NCBI GenBank assembly: GCA_018646195.1
Contig: JABGVH010000044.1
Location: 1-46,242, forward strand
DNA: 46,242 nt
Source: Halobacteriovoraceae bacterium
GTDB lineage: Bacteria; Bdellovibrionota; Bacteriovoracia; Bacteriovoracales; Bacteriovoracaceae
Direction of reading: 5' to 3'
The number at the start of each line of letters is the position of its first letter. The stretch's first letter is position 1. A program made the position numbers and the translations under genes. Shown here one piece after another: positions 33,255 through 40,672 of the stretch. The notes beneath the pieces are model-generated. The model was given only the letters and a program-made list of their open reading frames with translations, was not told the origin of the DNA and did not search any database.

Positions 33255-35222
33255 ATGAGCCAAAATATTTTACTTCAATTGCAGAATCTAAGCCTTTCAT
33301 TTGGCAGCAAACAACTCTTTAATGGTGCCAATCTCAGCATTCAAAGAGGTGAAACTATTGGGCTTTTGGGTCTTAACGGCCAGGGTAAATCATCACTATT
33401 CCACATACTCTGTCATAAGCTCGATGCCGACCATAGTGTCCCTCCTTTTCATTACGCAAAAGGTAAGGGCATAGGAAATCAAAAAATTACCACCATGCAT
33501 ATACCGCAGGAGCTGAACCAGAAAGAAGTAGGTCACCTCTCAGGCAAGGACTTCGTATTCACCTTCTACCCCGAAGTGGCCAAACTTTATTTCGAGCTAC
33601 AAGAGGTTAATAATAGTTTTGAAACTGTCGACCCTGCCAAGATGGATCCGCTAATTGCCAGACAGCAAAGTATCCACGAGAAGTTAGAAGTTCTGGGGGC
33701 CTTTCGAATCCAAGATCAATATGAAAGTTACGCTAAATCCTATGGGCATAATGACTTAGAGCGCTCGATTCATAAAATGTCCGGAGGAGAGCAAAGAAAA
33801 TTATTGCTGGCCGTGGGACTATCCTGCCCTTTCGACTTGATCCTATGGGACGAACCAACAAACCATCTCGATATCGAATCCATCGAAAAATTCGAAGACG
33901 ATATAAGAAACCTTACTGGAAGTACCCAGCTCTTTATTAGCCATGATCGCTACTTACTGACAAAATTATGCCAACGAATTTTGCATATAAATCATCAGAA
34001 GGTGGACTCTTTTGAAGGTAATTATGGAGATTACTTAGTTTATCTCGATCAAGAATCAACGAAACGCCAGGCCATGATCACGAGATTGAAAAACTCTCTT
34101 CGAAGAGAACAGGACTGGATGAATCAAGGGGTCAAGGCCCGAGGCACTCGCTCCAAAAAGAGAGTTGAAGGTTTTCATGGTCTGAATAGTAAAATTTCTG
34201 AGCTAGAAGGCCTTGCTCGCAAAAAAGTCAAAATTGAACTATCTCATTCCGAAAGAAAAACAAAATCACTGGTCAAGGCAAAAGAACTCGGCCATTCATT
34301 TACAATTAACGACCAAGAAAAAACTCTCTTTAATAAACTTAATTTCGAAATCCATAAGAAAGATAAAATTGGAATTATTGGGCCAAATGGCGTCGGTAAA
34401 ACAACTCTGCTAAAATTAATAATTGGAGACCTCTTGCCAAATAAAGGTAAGCTCAATCGGGCAGAGAATTTAGATATTCGCTATTTCGACCAAAAAAGAG
34501 AGATCCTTGATCCTAATGCCACTCCAAGGGAGTTCTTAGGAGGTGGCCAAGATATGATCTCCTTACCAGATGGCAGAAGCAAACATGTCGCCGCCTACTT
34601 CCAGGACTTCCTTTTCAAGCGTGACGAGCTAGACCGACCCCTCTCCACCTTCTCAGGGGGTGAGAAAAATAGACTTCAACTAGCCTACAATCTCACTAAG
34701 AGCGCAGACCTCTGGATATTTGACGAGCCAACAAATGACTTGGACCTAGAAACTATTCAAATATTGGAAGAACAATTGGCCAATTTTAAAGGGGCACTTT
34801 TAGTTGTTGGCCACGACCGGGCCTTTATGGCCAATATAACCAATAAAGTTTGGGTATATATAGATGGCCAGTTTGAGTTTTTCGATTCGGGATATGCTCA
34901 AGTAGAATCTTACTTGGAGGCCCGCCGAATCAAGTCGAGTCTCACTAAGGAAGAGGAAAAATCAGAACGTATAAAAAACTCTGTTACAAAAAAAGAAGAA
35001 AAGAAGTTAAGTTATGAGCAGAAGAAACGCCTAAATAAATTACCCCAATTAATAAATACATTAGAAGCAAAGCTAGAATCCCTAGACGAAGCATTAGGTA
35101 AAATTAATCTCAAAGATAATGACTCTAAAGAGCTTTTAAATTATTCCGAGTTCACCACTCAAAAGGAATCCATAGAGCTAGAGCTCTTGGAGGCTTACGA
35201 AGAGCTAGAAACTCTCCAATAA
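33255..35222 (+). CDS. uup: ABC-F ATPase, Uup-like
   Basis: 655 aa with two ABC cassettes and no membrane segments. Cassette 1: Walker A GLNGQGKSS, signature MSGGEQRK, Walker B LILWDEPTNHLD. Cassette 2: Walker A GPNGVGKTT, signature FSGGEKNR, Walker B LWIFDEPTNDLD. The linker between them is basic and helical (PtIM-type), and the last ~90 residues are a charged coiled coil (LTKEEEKSERIK, YEQKKRLNKLP), as in Uup. ABC-F proteins act on ribosomes; Uup has also been tied to DNA-repeat excision. Both ATP sites are intact. It stops 4 bp before the stop of the convergent kinase gene. Confidence 0.9.
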   Translation: MSQNILLQLQNLSLSFGSKQLFNGANLSIQRGETIGLLGLNGQGKSSLFHILCHKLDADHSVPPFHYAKGKGIGNQKITTMHIPQELNQKEVGHLSGKDFVFTFYPEVAKLYFELQEVNNSFETVDPAKMDPLIARQQSIHEKLEVLGAFRIQDQYESYAKSYGHNDLERSIHKMSGGEQRKLLLAVGLSCPFDLILWDEPTNHLDIESIEKFEDDIRNLTGSTQLFISHDRYLLTKLCQRILHINHQKVDSFEGNYGDYLVYLDQESTKRQAMITRLKNSLRREQDWMNQGVKARGTRSKKRVEGFHGLNSKISELEGLARKKVKIELSHSERKTKSLVKAKELGHSFTINDQEKTLFNKLNFEIHKKDKIGIIGPNGVGKTTLLKLIIGDLLPNKGKLNRAENLDIRYFDQKREILDPNATPREFLGGGQDMISLPDGRSKHVAAYFQDFLFKRDELDRPLSTFSGGEKNRLQLAYNLTKSADLWIFDEPTNDLDLETIQILEEQLANFKGALLVVGHDRAFMANITNKVWVYIDGQFEFFDSGYAQVESYLEARRIKSSLTKEEEKSERIKNSVTKKEEKKLSYEQKKRLNKLPQLINTLEAKLESLDEALGKINLKDNDSKELLNYSEFTTQKESIELELLEAYEELETLQ

Positions 35223-35226
35223 ACTA

Positions 35227-36273
35227 TCAGGAAGCCATTTCATCTATTCTTTTTTCGGTTTTATGACCTTTCAATTTGAACTCAAGGGTGAAACGAGTAT
35301 TTGGGTAGGACTTATCGTATTTAAGGTCACCATTATGTTGCAGCAGAAAATTCTTACTTAACGATAGACCAAGCCCTGTTCCTTTTCCTACTTCTTTAGT
35401 GGTAAACATTGGGGTAAATATAGTTTCCTGGATTTCTTCGGGTACACCTTTTCCACTGTCCGTTATATGTATAAAAACACTACTCCCCATCTTAACCGCC
35501 TCAACTTCTATCCAGCGGTCTTCAAGCATTTCGATGGCATCCTTTGAATTTCCAATGAGATTGACAATCACTTGCGAAATTTGAACTTTCCGACAAAAGA
35601 TAAACTCAGTTTCAAGACCATTATATTTAACCCTAAATGTAATATCATTAGGTTCAAGTAGTCCGCTGCAAAACTCAAGGGCATCATCCACCACATCATA
35701 TAGCGTAGTCTGCTCCATAGGATCATTTTCCGTATTCCTTGCCAGAGATTTTAAGGCCGAAACAATTTTAGCAATTCGTTTAACAACATCATCGTTCTTC
35801 TTTATCAAAGACCCAATCTTCGGTATATCGAGCTCTTGCTTGGCCAAGTATTTTAGCGCCAGGGTATTATTTAAGACAATCATCGCTAAGGGATTGTTAA
35901 TTTCATGGGCCACCCCTGCCGCCATTTCTCCAAAGTTTGCAAATCGAGAGGAAGCCTCTAGGTTTTCTTTCTGTTCCCGAATAATCATTTCCATTTTATA
36001 TTGCTCTTTAAGCATTTTATTTTTAGTGGAAATATTATAGAAGAGCATAAACATTCCCGAAAAAATTATTGGAAAAGCAAAGACGCTAAAAATATAAATA
36101 TATTGAACTTGCGCCACTTCAAAAATATTAGAAATAGTAAAAACCATTCCCATCTGATTCAGATCAATTATTATAAATAGGGTCGGAAAAAGTACTCCAC
36201 ATAGAAATCCGATAGCTGCATAAAACAGGTACCATTTTGAAACGGAGAAATTCGAATTTTCACTTTTTGCCAT
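35227..36273 (-). CDS. Membrane sensor histidine kinase
   Basis: 348 aa from the ATG at 36271-36273; a TTG ten codons earlier is the other choice, and neither has a clear ribosome site. Two membrane helices lie at about residues 14-36 and 58-83 with a short loop between, so there is no periplasmic sensor domain. Then come a short coiled linker, the H-box AAGVAHEINNP with His123, N-box NLIGNSKDAIEML, G1 DSGKGVPEE and G2 GKGTGLGLSLSK, so the kinase looks fully active. No response regulator gene is adjacent, making it an orphan kinase. Signal unknown. Confidence 0.87.
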   Translation of the reverse strand: MAKSENSNFSVSKWYLFYAAIGFLCGVLFPTLFIIIDLNQMGMVFTISNIFEVAQVQYIYIFSVFAFPIIFSGMFMLFYNISTKNKMLKEQYKMEMIIREQKENLEASSRFANFGEMAAGVAHEINNPLAMIVLNNTLALKYLAKQELDIPKIGSLIKKNDDVVKRIAKIVSALKSLARNTENDPMEQTTLYDVVDDALEFCSGLLEPNDITFRVKYNGLETEFIFCRKVQISQVIVNLIGNSKDAIEMLEDRWIEVEAVKMGSSVFIHITDSGKGVPEEIQETIFTPMFTTKEVGKGTGLGLSLSKNFLLQHNGDLKYDKSYPNTRFTLEFKLKGHKTEKRIDEMAS

Positions 36274-36422
36274 GTAGAAACTTATCGGTCTCCATAACCT
36301 CAACTAAATATAAATTACTGCTTTATAAGTAGCTAATAACTCGACTGCCTTAAGTTGTAGACAGCGTCATTTACTTAATTCGCTTTTGAAAAAGTGTCCT
36401 ATAGGCCCTACAATTTACCTAT

Positions 36423-37109
36423 ATGATATTGTCTAAACACTCGCAGCACCGGAACCGGAGCTACCTACAATGGCTACGAAATCAAAGCTGTGCAGCAACC
36501 TGCGAAGCTGCTGAAGTCGCCCACCATATTCGTCTTGGAACAAATGGAGGCAAAGGCCTAAAGCCATCCGATTATTTTTGTATTCCTCTAAAGGAATCCC
36601 ATCACACTCTTGGTACCCAAGCGATTCACCGGATAGGAGAAGCCTCCTTCTTCAAGTTGTACAACCTTCAAAAAGAAGTTCTCTTTGTAAAATATCTCTC
36701 GCTCTACTTAGAACAGGCACATAGCTTTAGCCCTGAGATAGAAAGCACAGACCTACAAATACAAATAGCCTCACTGATCAACTCGATCGAGGGGCTACGC
36801 CTTGAGCCTACCCGCTCAGTAGAGAAAAAAACTAAAATGGGCCAGAAGAAAAAACCAAAAAGCGAACATCAAATTAAGCGAGAACAAGAAAAAAAGAAAC
36901 AAGACAAAGAGCTACGCAAGAGCTTCAGCGACCGAGAAAAGATTAACAAAACCCCTAAAATGTCGGAAAACCCACTCTACCAAAAGGCCCAAGAACAGAG
37001 ACGACTAAAGGCCAGAGAGCTGCGTGAGAAACACAAAGAAAGGCTCTCCAACGAAAGAAAAGAGCAGTATCAAAAGGCCAAGCAATACCGAAAAGACCGC
37101 CAGACTTAA
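36423..37109 (+). CDS. HNH/DUF968-like protein with long basic tail
   Basis: 228 aa. Residues ~15-75 resemble the HNH-type region of DUF968 and the P1 phage Ref recombination enhancer: SYLQWLRNQSCAATCEAAEVAHHIRLG, shortened, then GLKPSDYFCIPLKESHHTLG. The AEVAHHI and PLKESHH histidines fit the metal and catalytic sites; the first cysteine pair is spaced C-x3-C instead of the usual C-x2-C. The C-terminal ~95 residues are very rich in Lys, Arg, Glu and Gln (KREQEKKKQDKELRK, RRLKARELREKHKERL) and are probably a long helix binding nucleic acid. Possible structure-selective nuclease; alternatively an inactive relative. Single gene with no evident ribosome site. Confidence 0.6.
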   Translation: MILSKHSQHRNRSYLQWLRNQSCAATCEAAEVAHHIRLGTNGGKGLKPSDYFCIPLKESHHTLGTQAIHRIGEASFFKLYNLQKEVLFVKYLSLYLEQAHSFSPEIESTDLQIQIASLINSIEGLRLEPTRSVEKKTKMGQKKKPKSEHQIKREQEKKKQDKELRKSFSDREKINKTPKMSENPLYQKAQEQRRLKARELREKHKERLSNERKEQYQKAKQYRKDRQT

Positions 37110-37226
37110 TCGATCAAGTAATCCACAAATTAACGGCCAAAAAGGGTCAACTCTTCTGCCCCATTGCGTCATCCCTATAAACTATTAAAATTGTATTTGA
37201 GAATATTGAGCTAATCAGGAGGATAC

Positions 37227-37877
37227 ATGACAAGAGCTATTTTTTGGCTGGCAACAAGTCTGCTATTTGGGGCCTTTTCTACTAACTGTTGGGGCAAGGG
37301 AGAATCTGGACTCTACCTAGAGCCTTTTGTGGGCTTTGCTTCTATCAATTACGATGACAATGATGGAGATGATTCCGATGACTGGAAAGGCGGCGGCATG
37401 GGCTATGGTGGCCGGGTCGGCTGGAACTTTAATGGCCTCACTGTAGGTGGCGTTTACGACACTTCTGGAACTGAGGCCGAAAACAAGGCCATTGCACAAA
37501 ACAAAACAGATATGGATTTTACCGCCACAGGTATTTTTCTGGGCTATCAAACCGATAGTGGCTTTCGTTTCTGGGGTACTTACTTCTTAAATACTAAGAT
37601 GGAATGGAGTAACTTCCAATGGTCAGACCCAGCGGTGCAGGCAGTGTGGGAGGCCATATATGGACCGGGCGCTATTGAATTTACAGGTGACGGAATAGGT
37701 ATCGGATTAGGCTACACTTTCTTTGATACTGTCAGTGTTTTTGCTGAACTTCACAATTATAGCTATGACAAATTTAAGGCCTCTGGCGGACTTTTCGGAA
37801 CCCAAGAAAGATCTCTCACAGGTGATGCAGGTTCCTCTTTTTGGTTCCTTGGTGTTTCAATCCCCTTCACAATTTAA
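37227..37877 (+). CDS. Outer-membrane beta-barrel protein (porin-like)
   Basis: 216 aa with a strong ribosome site (AGGAGGA) and a signal peptide (1-24, ending NCWGK). The mature part is short alternating strands rich in Gly, Tyr, Phe and Trp with acidic loops (YDDNDGDDSDD), and ends in LGVSIPFTI, all typical of an 8-strand outer-membrane barrel. Repeated aromatic girdle patterns such as GIGLGYTFFDT and WGTYFL support this. It is a single gene with its own terminator hairpin. Ligand or partner unknown; relatives act as adhesins, porins or structural proteins. Confidence 0.72.
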   Translation: MTRAIFWLATSLLFGAFSTNCWGKGESGLYLEPFVGFASINYDDNDGDDSDDWKGGGMGYGGRVGWNFNGLTVGGVYDTSGTEAENKAIAQNKTDMDFTATGIFLGYQTDSGFRFWGTYFLNTKMEWSNFQWSDPAVQAVWEAIYGPGAIEFTGDGIGIGLGYTFFDTVSVFAELHNYSYDKFKASGGLFGTQERSLTGDAGSSFWFLGVSIPFTI

Positions 37878-37897
37878 TTTCAAATTATATTCCTCAA

Positions 37898-37928
37898 ATA
37901 AGCCGGTTTAAAAATTAGACCGGCTTAT
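37898..37928. terminator. Hairpin between convergent genes
   Basis: Perfect 10-bp inverted repeat ATAAGCCGGT / ACCGGCTTAT with an 11-nt AT-rich loop, 21 nt after the barrel-protein stop and 17 nt before the stop of the convergent gene. It lacks a strong T-run, so it is a probable but weak bidirectional terminator. Confidence 0.55.
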
Positions 37929-37944
37929 ATGAGGAGATACTAAG

Positions 37945-38877
37945 TCAGTTTAACAAAGAACCACTATTTCTATTGAAGCTAATGTCTCTCCCAGGATTGG
38001 TAATTTCTGGGTTTAGCCAAGGTAATCTAGGAAGTTCAAGTGGAAACTCCTGTGGCCATCTAATAACTGGGTCTATTAAAGGATTGCGGGGGGGAAAAAC
38101 TGGTGCCGGTTGATATCTTAACTCTTCAGACCAATCTTTCAAGCGTTCTAGGAGCTGGCGACATTTCCTCTGTCTCTCTTCGCGGTCATCAAGGTCGTAT
38201 AGAAGTACTTCGCGACTTGAATTAAAGCCTGTAGCTCTTAAACCTGCCACTAATTGGGTAAATGAATTTGTTCTATAAGATTCAATCTCTTTCAGTTTTT
38301 TTAAACTATCTAATAAGCTTTTTTCTATCTCAGAAAGCCAGTCCAGGTGTTTTTGAAATGGCCCCCATACTTTCAATGCTTTAAAATATGACCGATCAAC
38401 TTCATCTTGATCGCGTAGAAGTGTTCTACTAAGCTTATTAATTCTCTTAATGTCACTATCTTTTTGCTTAGTCAATTCCTTGAAGATACGCTCTATAATT
38501 TTAGAAGGTAAAGAAGGATTTATTTCTTTAATTGCAGAATGGTAATCCTTCATAACAGATTTTCTATCCGATTTATTATTTTCTATTTCATCTTGTAATT
38601 GTTTTCTGGCCTCTAGGGCTGCCGCAAAAATTCCATATACCTTTTTATTTTTTTTTATAAATTCAGCAGCCTCAAATTTTAAATCCAATATTTTTTGAAT
38701 ATATTCCATCGATTTTTTAATAATTTCTCGGTGAAGCCCTGGATTAGGTGTCCCCGAATGAGCTACTACAATTTGAGTTGGTTTACTCCGAAGGACTTGG
38801 CATACATTGTCTTGCGCCAATCCGCTATTCATTACGAGTAATACTAGTAAGCCCGACGCGATTCCTTTAATTCTCAT
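37945..38877 (-). CDS. Secreted helical orphan protein, paralogue of the first gene of this operon
   Basis: 310 aa with a signal peptide (1-21, ending SGLAQ). Residues ~58-215 are long helices, with a block beginning SYFKALKVWGPFQKHLDWL (163-181) that matches SYREALRDWSPYKDQLEWL in the 648-aa product at 40673-42619: 10 of these 19 positions are identical or nearly so. The helical stretch before it also aligns (KILDLKFEAAEFI with KIIEAKFKVHSYV). The C-terminal ~60 residues are Pro-rich. Last gene of a five-gene operon, overlapping the lipoprotein gene by 11 bp. No known family; the pairing suggests the two proteins interact or diverged after duplication. Confidence 0.72.
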   Translation of the reverse strand: MRIKGIASGLLVLLVMNSGLAQDNVCQVLRSKPTQIVVAHSGTPNPGLHREIIKKSMEYIQKILDLKFEAAEFIKKNKKVYGIFAAALEARKQLQDEIENNKSDRKSVMKDYHSAIKEINPSLPSKIIERIFKELTKQKDSDIKRINKLSRTLLRDQDEVDRSYFKALKVWGPFQKHLDWLSEIEKSLLDSLKKLKEIESYRTNSFTQLVAGLRATGFNSSREVLLYDLDDREERQRKCRQLLERLKDWSEELRYQPAPVFPPRNPLIDPVIRWPQEFPLELPRLPWLNPEITNPGRDISFNRNSGSLLN

Positions 38878-39163
38878 TTTCTATCCCCTTTAGTCCTGAA
38901 ATATAATCAGGATATTTATTTTTTATAAGTTCAGCATACTGTTCTAATCGTTTAATATTTTTTGTGCATCCCTCAAAATTTGAGCTGAGCCTGACGATTA
39001 ATCCCTCAATACGTAAAATTTTTTTTGTCCCAAAAGACAATTTATCCTCTAAGCATTTCAACTCTTTTTTCTCCATTGGCGAAACTCGTGGAGGATTTTG
39101 ATTTTGATCTTCGTCGCAGGAAACAAATGAAACAAGTGCAAACAAAATTACAACCAATTTCAT
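38867..39163 (-). CDS. Small putative lipoprotein
   Basis: 98 aa. The ATG at 39161-39163 has GGAG 6 nt upstream and overlaps the previous stop by ATGA; an ATG four codons earlier is weaker. The N-terminus is a short hydrophobic signal ending VSFVSC, a lipobox-like site with Cys16 as the likely lipidated residue (Phe at -3 is not ideal). The mature part is helical with two more cysteines (LKCLED and EGCTKN) that may pair. No domain recognised. Fourth gene of the exported-protein operon. Confidence 0.62.
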   Translation of the reverse strand: MKLVVILFALVSFVSCDEDQNQNPPRVSPMEKKELKCLEDKLSFGTKKILRIEGLIVRLSSNFEGCTKNIKRLEQYAELIKNKYPDYISGLKGIENEN

Positions 39164-40185
39164 TTGAGACTCCATTCCGTTTTTAATTTCCCCACAAATA
39201 GCTGGTCAGGATAATTCTCATCCTTCAATTCCTCAATTGAACTGAATCTTTTAATATCGATCCACTTTCTCTCACCTTCCTCTCCCTCTATCCTGAAATA
39301 ATTACTAAATATTTTCTCTAGGTTTAGGTAAGAGTCTATTGCGTACCCCGTTTTTCCGAACATCCCTTTAATAATATAGCCGCTGACCAGAATTTTTTTC
39401 ATAAAATCCGTGCTCCCATCATCAATTTCTAATAGATAATTTTTCAAAATATATTTGTAACTTGTCCATAGACGTTTTTGAATATCCTCGGCCAGGATGA
39501 CTGTATTCTCATATCGATTTTCACTATATGCTTTTAGTGAAATATTACCAGCATCAAGCTCACAACTGATTAGATTATTTGAGCTTAAGATCATATTCCC
39601 ATCGACCAGCTCCAATTGTCTTTTGTAATCTATTTCCATATATTTTAGAATTTTTGTAAAAACCGTCCTTTTGTTTGATTTATTCACCACTAGAATTTTC
39701 CCCATACTCGGGATAGTGGGCAAAGGGGCAAATTTAATATTATTTGAATTAATGCCCAATTTTCTAGAAACTTCTTTTACTAATTTCGCTTTTCTTGAGG
39801 AAGAATAAGTCGAGTCCAATTTAGCTTTAATTGAGAACTGATCCTTAACGACCTCGCTATTCAATCCATACATGCTTCTTTCGAATTGCTCTCCTATTAA
39901 ATTACAAAAAACTCTGTTTAAATCACTAATCTGATTACAGTGAAACCTTCGAACATCGTTGAGATATGGCTTGAGGCGACGCTCTGTTTGGGTACAGAAA
40001 TCCTTCTGCTGTTGACCAGTTCGAGTAATTACGCCATTTCTTTTTACCTGTGAGAGTAATATTCTATTTCCTAATTTTAAAACTCCTATCTCTTCATTGC
40101 CATCAAGGACAATGATTCCCGAGCCAAAACAAGGATTAATTAAAAGTATGGACAGAAAGGTAATCACCGGGATCAGGTTTTTCAC
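39160..40185 (-). CDS. Secreted orphan protein
   Basis: 341 aa, starting by overlapping the preceding stop (ATGA) and carrying a signal peptide (1-~21, ending NPCFGSG). The mature protein has a beta-strand opening (IIVLDGNEEIGVLKLGNRILL) and mixed helices after that, with about four cysteines (DFCTQTE, RFHCNQI, RVFCNLI, SCELDAG) in the first half. I recognise no family. Third gene of the operon. Confidence 0.68.
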   Translation of the reverse strand: MKNLIPVITFLSILLINPCFGSGIIVLDGNEEIGVLKLGNRILLSQVKRNGVITRTGQQQKDFCTQTERRLKPYLNDVRRFHCNQISDLNRVFCNLIGEQFERSMYGLNSEVVKDQFSIKAKLDSTYSSSRKAKLVKEVSRKLGINSNNIKFAPLPTIPSMGKILVVNKSNKRTVFTKILKYMEIDYKRQLELVDGNMILSSNNLISCELDAGNISLKAYSENRYENTVILAEDIQKRLWTSYKYILKNYLLEIDDGSTDFMKKILVSGYIIKGMFGKTGYAIDSYLNLEKIFSNYFRIEGEEGERKWIDIKRFSSIEELKDENYPDQLFVGKLKTEWSLK

Positions 40186-40622
40186 AAGAGCTCCTTTTCC
40201 ATGCTTTTTATCACCTTTGAAGCCTGCAGATTTAATTTAATTTTTTTACCTATTAATTGTTTTGATAAATTTTTAAAATGTGCAATGAGGTGGGAGGGCG
40301 CTCCCTTCTTAGCTCCAAAACTATTAATTTCTGAAACAATTCTATTTAGAACCACCATATCCTTTTTGAATTCTACTCTCTTCATTTGATAGTTCTCTAC
40401 CTCAGCAAGCATTTCTTTTTCCTGAAGGTCTAACTTAAAGGGACTATTTTTTTTTAATTTTATAAAATCAGAAACTGCATTCTCTTTTTTCCCAATTTCT
40501 CTTAAAACATTTACTGGTTTTAATGACTTCAATTTCTCCTCTTCTCCTTTAAATGAATTACTACCAAAAATAAAATAAATAAAAGTGATCATTATTCCTA
40601 AAACATATCCTAACTTTTTCAT
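40182..40622 (-). CDS. Small membrane-anchored helical protein
   Basis: 146 aa from the ATG at 40620-40622, chosen for AAGGAG 6 nt upstream; the frame is open further upstream but that part overlaps the previous gene's end and a hairpin. Residues ~4-22 are one hydrophobic helix (YVLGIMITFIYFIFG), possibly an uncleaved signal anchor, followed by a Lys/Glu-rich helical domain (NVLREIGKKENAVSDFIKLKK, shortened). Second gene of the operon. Function unknown. Confidence 0.65.
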   Translation of the reverse strand: MKKLGYVLGIMITFIYFIFGSNSFKGEEEKLKSLKPVNVLREIGKKENAVSDFIKLKKNSPFKLDLQEKEMLAEVENYQMKRVEFKKDMVVLNRIVSEINSFGAKKGAPSHLIAHFKNLSKQLIGKKIKLNLQASKVIKSMEKELL

Positions 40623-40638
40623 TTCAACTCCTTTAAGA

Positions 40639-40662
40639 AAGGGTTCCTTTACAGGAACCCTT
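40639..40662 (-). terminator. Hairpin between the first and second genes of the exported-protein operon
   Basis: Perfect 9-bp stem AAGGGTTCC / GGAACCCTT with a 6-nt loop, followed on the minus strand by TCTTAAAGG. It starts 11 nt after the stop of the 648-aa gene and ends 17 nt before the next ATG. It could be a partial terminator or an RNA-stability hairpin that makes the first product more abundant. Confidence 0.5.
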
Positions 40663-40672
40663 GAAAAACAAA

